DNA of 18,868 bases, from contig JAEZZU010000211.1 in assembly GCA_023418355.1 (NCBI GenBank), forward strand, positions 1-18,868, read 5' to 3'. This DNA is from Pseudomonadota bacterium (lineage in GTDB: Bacteria > Pseudomonadota > Gammaproteobacteria > Burkholderiales > Burkholderiaceae_C). How positions within the stretch are numbered: the first letter of the stretch is position 1; the number at the start of each line of letters is the position of its first letter. Both the position numbers and the translations under genes were made by a program. Below are positions 14,463-18,868 of the stretch, piece by piece. The notes under the pieces were generated by a model, which did no database searches, was not told where the DNA came from, and worked only from the letters and a program-made list of their open reading frames with translations.

Positions 14463-15290
14463 ATGTCATCCTCGCGCCCCTCCCTCACTCTTTCCGACCG
14501 CCTGCCCACACTGTTTGTCTCGCACGGCTCCCCCATGTTTGCGCTTGAGCCAGGCAGCACAGGCCCAGCCCTGCAGCGATGGGGGCAGGACTTGCGTGCA
14601 CGCTATCCGCAGCTGCGCGGCATTGTCATCATGTCTCCGCACTGGATGTCGCCTTTTGTGGAAGTCATGGCCCACCCTGCACCTGCGACCTGGCATGACT
14701 TTGGTGGTTTTCCTCCCGCGCTGTACCAGTTGCAGTACCCCGCGCCAGGCAGCCCTGCACTGGCGCAGGAAGTGGCTGACCTGCTCAGCGCCAAAGGCTT
14801 TGGTGCGCGGCTGGACCCCAACCGCCCCATGGATCACGGCGCCTGGGTGCCCTTGATGCATTTATTCCCGCAAGCCGATGTCCCCGTGGTGCAGGTGGCT
14901 CTGCCGCAAATGGCAGAGGCAGCCGATGTGTATGCCATGGGCCAGGCACTGCAAAGCCTGCGTGAACAGGGCGTACTCATCGTAGGCAGCGGCAGCATGA
15001 CGCACAACCTGCGCGAGCTGTTTCGCGGCGCACAGCCCACCGCCGACTATGTGACCGAGTTCTGCCGCTGGATTGAAATGCAGGTGCAAGCCGGTGACAT
15101 CGACACCCTGCTGCAATGGCAAGAGCGCGCCCCCCACGCGCAGCGCGCCCATCCGACCGATGAGCACTTTCTCACCATGTACTTTGCGCTGGGCGCAGGT
15201 GGTGAAGATGCACAGGCCGAATACCTGAGCCGCGAGGTGATGTACGGCACACTGGCCATGGATGCATTTGCACTGAACCAGAAAGCATAG
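14463..15290 (+). CDS. ygiD: Extradiol dioxygenase, YgiD/LigB type
   Basis: Product of 275 residues, typical for the 4,5-DOPA extradiol dioxygenase (YgiD) family, a class III ring-cleaving enzyme with a single metal. Expected ligands are His21 (FVSHGSP), His60 (IMSPHWMSP) and His181 (GSGSMTHNLREL); His125 in MDHGAWVPL is the conserved acid/base candidate. The frame is open further upstream, but the family starts at RLPTLFVSHGSP, so ATG 14463 fits. No Shine-Dalgarno is visible; TAAGAT and ATAGCTGCC immediately precede the ATG. The real substrate of such enzymes is often unknown, since DOPA activity is broad. It lies 91 bases after the hydrolase gene and just before an esterase, separated by an intergenic repeat. 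Confidence 0.92.
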   Translation: MSSSRPSLTLSDRLPTLFVSHGSPMFALEPGSTGPALQRWGQDLRARYPQLRGIVIMSPHWMSPFVEVMAHPAPATWHDFGGFPPALYQLQYPAPGSPALAQEVADLLSAKGFGARLDPNRPMDHGAWVPLMHLFPQADVPVVQVALPQMAEAADVYAMGQALQSLREQGVLIVGSGSMTHNLRELFRGAQPTADYVTEFCRWIEMQVQAGDIDTLLQWQERAPHAQRAHPTDEHFLTMYFALGAGGEDAQAEYLSREVMYGTLAMDAFALNQKA

Positions 15291-15346
15291 AAAAAATAGC
15301 TACCAGCGCTTGCTGGATAAGCCCTGGAGCCACTTTTTATTATGAA
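15291..15346 (+). repeat. Intergenic imperfect inverted repeat, copy 3
   Basis: Best-preserved copy: ATAGCTACCAGCGCTT (15296-15311), a short middle, then AAGCCCTGGAGCCACTTTTTAT. The halves are imperfectly complementary, giving a long stem with mismatches. It starts right after the dioxygenase stop and ends six bases before the esterase ATG, so it fills the whole intergenic gap. Confidence 0.7.
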
Positions 15347-15351
15347 AACTC

Positions 15352-16014
15352 ATGCTTGAACTTCCCCTGAACGGTCTGTACCGCCCTGCGGCAGCCGAGA
15401 GTGAAACACCCTGGCTGCTGGTACTGATGCATGGTGTCGGCAGCAATGCCCAGGACCTGTTTGGTCTGGCTGCCTATGTGCCCGGGCACTATCACGTGCT
15501 CAGCCTGCAGGCACCTTTTGTCATGGGTGGCGATGCCTACGCATGGTTCATGTTCTCCGTCCATGCCGATGGCTCCCGCACCATCGACAGCGCACAGGAA
15601 CAGCACAGCCGTGCCGTGGTGGCTCAGACCATCCGCCTGGCCAGTGAACAGCTGGGCGTACCTGCCGAGCGTGTCATCGTCGGAGGCTTCAGCCAGGGCA
15701 GCATCATGAGCCTGAGCCTGCTGCTGACACAGCCCGAGCTGCTGTCCGGCGTGTGCATCTGGCACAGCCGCCTGTTGCCTGAAGTGCTGCCACTGCAAGT
15801 GGATCCAGCGCAGCTGCAGGGCCGCCATGCCTGGGTCAGCCATGGAACGCTGGATCAGGTCATCCCGCTGCGCAGTGCCCATGCCATTCGCGACCATCTG
15901 CAGGCACTGCCTGTCTCCCTGAGCTACCGCGAATATCCCTGCCAGCACAACATCCATCTGCAGGAACTGCAAGACAGCATGCAATGGTTATCCACACAGC
16001 TAGGAAAAGTTTAA
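15352..16014 (+). CDS. Carboxylesterase, YpfH / phospholipase type
   Basis: Product of 220 residues, normal for the small YpfH/acyl-protein-thioesterase-like carboxylesterases. Motifs: LMHGVGSNAQDL (oxyanion loop, about 25-36), a SLQAPF and YAWF region, nucleophile elbow GGFSQGS with Ser114, acid in SHGTLDQVIPL (Asp168), and His199 in CQHNIHLQEL. The triad is complete. No signal peptide. The start ATG has no Shine-Dalgarno and lies just behind an intergenic repeat; a short ATG-initiated frame at 15342 (five residues) overlaps it. Substrate unknown; short-chain acyl esters are usual in the family. Confidence 0.9.
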   Translation: MLELPLNGLYRPAAAESETPWLLVLMHGVGSNAQDLFGLAAYVPGHYHVLSLQAPFVMGGDAYAWFMFSVHADGSRTIDSAQEQHSRAVVAQTIRLASEQLGVPAERVIVGGFSQGSIMSLSLLLTQPELLSGVCIWHSRLLPEVLPLQVDPAQLQGRHAWVSHGTLDQVIPLRSAHAIRDHLQALPVSLSYREYPCQHNIHLQELQDSMQWLSTQLGKV

Positions 16015-16190
16015 AAAGAGGAGCTTGAAACGCTTGCCTTGTCTGCCTTGGCTCAATAAAAAACACTTCGTTTACACATTGCAAGTTTTCAGCACCAAGG
16101 CTCTATGCAAGAATGGTTTGCAGGGGCTGCTGCCAGACCATCTGGTCAGCCAGCTTCTTCTCACCATGCTCTTATTGAGAAAGGCCAAGC

Positions 16191-16409
16191 ATGTTTCCTG
16201 AGTACCGTGAGCAAATCGCCCACCTGCGTGCCAATGACCGCCACTTCAGCCGTCTTTTTGATGAGCACAATAAGCTGGACCATGAAGTGAAGCAGCTGGA
16301 AGACAAGCAGTCTCCGGCCTATCAAAGCGATATTGAGCTGCTGAAAAAACAGAAGCTGGCGCTGAAAGAGCAGATCTACGACCTGCTGCGCAAGGCAGAC
16401 GCGGCTTAG
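16191..16409 (+). CDS. DUF465 (YdcH) protein, first of a pair
   Basis: Product of 72 residues with AAAGG (16180-16184) six bases before the ATG. The sequence MFPEYREQIAHLRANDRHF, then LDHEVKQLE and LKKQKLALKEQIYDLL is the DUF465/YdcH signature: a two-helix coiled-coil hairpin, cytoplasmic. Function of the family is unknown. The next gene is a diverged paralogue. It is bounded by its own terminator, so the two are probably transcribed separately. Confidence 0.9.
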   Translation: MFPEYREQIAHLRANDRHFSRLFDEHNKLDHEVKQLEDKQSPAYQSDIELLKKQKLALKEQIYDLLRKADAA

Positions 16410-16418
16410 TTTCCCGAG

Positions 16419-16450
16419 CAAAGAGCACCTGACAGGTGCTCTTTGTTTTT
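16419..16450 (+). terminator. Intrinsic terminator between the two DUF465 genes
   Basis: Perfect 12-bp stem (16419-16430 with 16434-16445), GAC loop, then TTTTT. Ten bases after the stop of the first DUF465 gene. Confidence 0.92.
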
Positions 16451-16526
16451 ACGCACTGCTGCGCATTGTCTGCAGTGCGAAATCCGGATGTGGCGCATGA
16501 GCTCGCCACCCGTTGTCATATTGACG

Positions 16527-16532
16527 AAAGGA
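16527..16532 (+). promoter_or_regulatory. Ribosome binding site choosing ATG 16539
   Basis: AAAGGA lies six bases before ATG 16539; the reading frame is open upstream, but homology with the neighbouring paralogue begins exactly at this ATG. Confidence 0.75.
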
Positions 16533-16538
16533 AGCTTT

Positions 16539-16832
16539 ATGTTCACCGAATACCCTGAACAGATTAAGCAACTACGTGCACGCGACAAGGGCTTTGATCG
16601 CCTGTGCGAGAAGCACAGTGCACTGGACGCCGAAATACAGGCACTGCTGGACCGCAAGTCCCCCAGCCTGCAGCTGCAGATTGAACAGCTGAAAAAGCAG
16701 AAGCTGCGCGTCAAGGAAGAGCTCTACGCCATGCTGGAACAGGCCTTGCCGGAGCTGGAACTCAAACAGCAGAAAAACTATATGAACCTGGAGACCCTGG
16801 CCCAGAGTGCAGGCGTGCGTCTGCGCGCCTGA
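16539..16832 (+). CDS. DUF465 (YdcH) protein, second of a pair, extended
   Basis: Product of 97 residues. Residues 1-67 are a clear paralogue of the preceding gene: MFTEYPEQIKQLRARDKGF, ALDAEIQALLDRKSPS and LKKQKLRVKEELYAML align with it in order, including the SP turn between the helices. A further 30 residues (LEQALPELELKQQKNYMNLETLAQSAGVRLRA region) form an extension absent from the first copy. Coiled coil, cytoplasmic, function unknown. A bidirectional terminator follows, shared with the convergent phosphoribosyltransferase. Confidence 0.87.
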   Translation: MFTEYPEQIKQLRARDKGFDRLCEKHSALDAEIQALLDRKSPSLQLQIEQLKKQKLRVKEELYAMLEQALPELELKQQKNYMNLETLAQSAGVRLRA

Positions 16833-16841
16833 AGCATCTTT

Positions 16842-16863
16842 CATCAGCCGCCCTTGGCTGATG
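16842..16863 (+). other. Hairpin after second DUF465 gene
   Basis: 8-bp perfect stem CATCAGCC/GGCTGATG with a six-base loop, nine bases beyond the stop. There is no T run; it stands directly before the main terminator. Confidence 0.6.
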
Positions 16864-16870
16864 GGGAATA

Positions 16871-16907
16871 AAAAAAGCCAGTCAGTGCAAATACTGACTG
16901 GCTTTTT
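16871..16907. terminator. Bidirectional terminator between convergent genes
   Basis: Perfect 15-bp stem (16872-16886 with 16893-16907), six-base loop, ending in TTTTT on the plus strand and TTTTTT on the minus strand. It ends the DUF465 transcript and the purA-phosphoribosyltransferase transcript. Confidence 0.9.
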
Positions 16908-16940
16908 GCTTGGGTGCTTCCTAGCCCCTGACAGCTGTGC

Positions 16941-17465
16941 TTACAGCTTCCACTTCTCCATGAGCTTTTCGGGCGTCAGGTTGTCATAGCCTTCAAAAGG
17001 CTGGTGGATCCAGGGGTTGGTAGGCAGATCCTCGACCGAGTAATCAGCCTTGAAAGACGATACACCCTTGGTCCAGATCACGGCAGTGCGCAATTCGGTG
17101 ATGGGAGCGTAGTTTTCCTTCAGGCGCTTGACCACGGCATTCAGCGTGACACCGGTATCAGCCAGGTCATCGACCAGCAGCACACGGCCGGCGATCTCAC
17201 CCTTGGGGGTAGCGATGAAGCGACCGATGTCCAGATGACCCTGCACCTTACCGGCTTCAGCGCGGTAGGAACTGGTCGACATGATGGCCAGAGGCTTGTC
17301 AAAAATACGGCTCAAGATGTCACCGGGGCGCAGGCCACCACGGGCCAGGCACAAGATGGTGTCGAACTCCCAGCCGGACTGGTAGATCTTCAGAGCCAGT
17401 TTTTCAATCAGGCCGTGGTATTCGTCGTAGCTGACGTACAGGTGCTTGCCGTCTTCAGTCAACAT
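16941..17465 (-). CDS. Gpt-like purine phosphoribosyltransferase
   Basis: Product of 174 residues. The PRPP-binding loop VLLVDDLADTGVT (95-107) and the CLARGGLRPGD (39-49) helix are those of type I phosphoribosyltransferases; PWIHQPFEGYD near the C-terminus resembles the WI.QP segment of bacterial xanthine-guanine phosphoribosyltransferase (Gpt). It should convert guanine, xanthine or hypoxanthine plus PRPP to the nucleotide in the cytoplasm. AGGA lies nine bases before the start. It begins 54 bases after the purA stop on the same strand, so the two are likely one operon for purine supply. Exact base preference is not readable from sequence. Confidence 0.9.
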   Translation of the reverse strand: MLTEDGKHLYVSYDEYHGLIEKLALKIYQSGWEFDTILCLARGGLRPGDILSRIFDKPLAIMSTSSYRAEAGKVQGHLDIGRFIATPKGEIAGRVLLVDDLADTGVTLNAVVKRLKENYAPITELRTAVIWTKGVSSFKADYSVEDLPTNPWIHQPFEGYDNLTPEKLMEKWKL

Positions 17466-17519
17466 GGTTGGTATTCCTGTTTAATTGCGCGCGGAGCGTG
17501 TTTATAGAGGCAATACCTG

Positions 17520-18868
17520 TTACGCCGCTGCGTAGGGGTTTTGCATCAGGATGGTATGCGCACGGTCAGGGCTGGTGGAAATCATGGCGATTGGCACACC
17601 AGTCACTTCTTCAATGCGCTTCAGATAACGGCGAGCGTTCTCAGGCAGCGCGTTGTAGTCGGTCACACCCACGGTCGAATCTGTCCAGCCGGGGATAGAT
17701 TCGTAGATAGGCTTGCAGCGCTCGATTTCGTCTGCACCCAGAGGCAGAATGTCGATCTTCTCACCGTCCAGCTCATAGCCCACGCACAGTTGCAGCTCTT
17801 CGATGCCGTCCAGCACGTCCAGCTTGGTGATGCACAGACCGGACAGGCCATTGATCTGGGCCGAGCGCTTGAGCAGCGCGGCGTCAAACCAGCCGCAGCG
17901 GCGCGAACGGCCGGTAGTCACGCCCTTTTCAGCACCCACGGTGGACATGATCCAGCCAGGTGTACCTTCCTTTTCCCACTCCAGTTCGGTGGGGAATGGG
18001 CCGCCACCCACGCGGGTGCAGTAGGCCTTGGTGATACCCAGGATGTAGTGCAGCATGCCGGGGCCAACGCCTGCGCCCGCAGCAGCATTACCTGCCACGC
18101 AGTTGGACGATGTGACGTAGGGGTAGGTACCGTGGTCCACATCCAGCAGTGTGCCCTGTGCGCCTTCGAACAGCAGGTTGCCGCCTTCGGCGTGCAGATC
18201 GTTCAGTTCGCGCGACACGTCGGCAATCATGGGCTTGAGCAGCTCGGCATGACGCATGGCCTCGTCGTACACCGCATCAAACTGCACTTCACCGTCCTTC
18301 ATGTAAGGGCTCAGCGCAGCGCCAAAGTCAAACTTCTTGGAGCCCAGCACGTTCACCAGAATGTGGTTGTGCAGGCACAGCAGCTCGCGCAGCTTGGAAG
18401 CAAAGCGTTCGGGATACTTCAGATCCTGCACGCGCAGTGCACGGCGAGCGATCTTGTCTTCGTAGGCAGGGCCAATACCCTTGCCGGTCGTACCAATCTT
18501 TTGCACACCGCCCTGTTCGCGCGCAGCTTCGCGTGCGATATCCAGCGCCTGGTGGAAAGGCAGGATCAGGGGGCAGGCTTCAGACACGCGCAGGCGGTCA
18601 CGCACTTGCACGCCAGCTTTTTCCAGGCCTTCGATTTCCTCGAACAGCTTGCCCACGGACAGCACCACACCGTTGCCGATGTAGCACTTCACGCCGGGGC
18701 GCATGATGCCGCTGGGAATCAGGTGCAGCGCGGTCTTGACGCCGTTGATCACCAAAGTGTGACCAGCGTTGTGGCCGCCCTGGAAGCGCACCACACCTTG
18801 GGCGCTTTCGGTCAGCCAGTCGACCAATTTACCCTTGCCTTCGTCGCCCCATTGGGTGCCGACGACGA
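17520..18868 (-). CDS. purA: Adenylosuccinate synthetase, 5' end outside window
   Basis: Condenses IMP and aspartate with GTP to adenylosuccinate, the first step from IMP to AMP. 448 residues are visible and the frame runs off the right edge (the gene reads leftward), so the start codon is missing. The first visible residues are VVGTQWGDEGKGK, the GTP/catalytic loop holding the conserved Asp (18828-18848), close to the true N-terminus, so only a few residues are lost. Others: GGHNAGHT with the catalytic His, IGTTGKGIGPAYEDK, DVDHGTYPYVTSSN, and GVTTGRSRRCGWFD. The phosphoribosyltransferase gene follows. No defects seen. Confidence 0.97.
   Translation of the reverse strand, partial: VVGTQWGDEGKGKLVDWLTESAQGVVRFQGGHNAGHTLVINGVKTALHLIPSGIMRPGVKCYIGNGVVLSVGKLFEEIEGLEKAGVQVRDRLRVSEACPLILPFHQALDIAREAAREQGGVQKIGTTGKGIGPAYEDKIARRALRVQDLKYPERFASKLRELLCLHNHILVNVLGSKKFDFGAALSPYMKDGEVQFDAVYDEAMRHAELLKPMIADVSRELNDLHAEGGNLLFEGAQGTLLDVDHGTYPYVTSSNCVAGNAAAGAGVGPGMLHYILGITKAYCTRVGGGPFPTELEWEKEGTPGWIMSTVGAEKGVTTGRSRRCGWFDAALLKRSAQINGLSGLCITKLDVLDGIEELQLCVGYELDGEKIDILPLGADEIERCKPIYESIPGWTDSTVGVTDYNALPENARRYLKRIEEVTGVPIAMISTSPDRAHTILMQNPYAAA

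Noticed and set aside
1..18868. Search for tRNA/rRNA genes, CRISPR arrays, insertion sequences, phage or toxin-antitoxin genes
   Set aside because: None recognised by eye on either strand; the window reads as ordinary core chromosome.

Overview
The window looks like core chromosome of a Comamonadaceae bacterium, most likely Comamonas or a close relative. This is an inference from protein style, gene order (glnA - small secreted protein - ntrB - ntrC; aroQ - hydrolase; purA - phosphoribosyltransferase), and short intergenic repeats with an ATAGCTnCCAGCGCT core of a type I associate with this family. I see no tRNA, rRNA, CRISPR array, insertion sequence, phage gene or other sign of recent transfer. 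The genes are dense and nearly all are supported by recognisable families.

Layout. 1-4862 (+): nitrogen control block with glutamine synthetase (glnA), tandem hairpins, a small secreted DUF4124-like protein, then the NtrB/NtrC two-component pair and a strong terminator. 4863-6471 (+): two accessory genes, a DUF2383-type helical-bundle protein and a small MoaF-like (calycin) protein, ending in a terminator shared with the convergent gene. 6490-7296 (-): a META + DUF4377 lipoprotein. 7297-7634: the only gene-free stretch over 300 bases, with several inverted repeats. 7635-8824 (+): a DUF2242 lipoprotein and a short Rossmann-fold protein. 8935-12365 (-): a YdgA/DUF945 membrane-anchored protein and glutaminyl-tRNA synthetase, each with its own terminator. 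12574-16832 (+): a secreted Pro/His-rich protein, aroQ, an alpha/beta hydrolase, a YgiD-type extradiol dioxygenase, a YpfH-type carboxylesterase and two tandem DUF465 (YdcH) proteins. 16941-18868 (-): a Gpt-like purine phosphoribosyltransferase downstream of purA, whose 5' end lies outside the window.

How the genes work together. GlnA, NtrB and NtrC form the classical nitrogen-assimilation circuit: NtrB senses nitrogen through PII, phosphorylates NtrC, and NtrC drives sigma-54 promoters such as that of glnA (upstream of this window). PurA and the adjacent phosphoribosyltransferase both serve purine nucleotide supply. AroQ belongs to the shikimate pathway. The remaining genes have no evident shared pathway.

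I did not find a convincing new multi-gene system. The best leads are the intergenic repeat family (three clear copies, one of which fills the whole gap before the esterase start codon), the secreted protein embedded in the glnA-ntrBC block, the structured 338-base gap at 7297-7634, and the tandem DUF465 pair.
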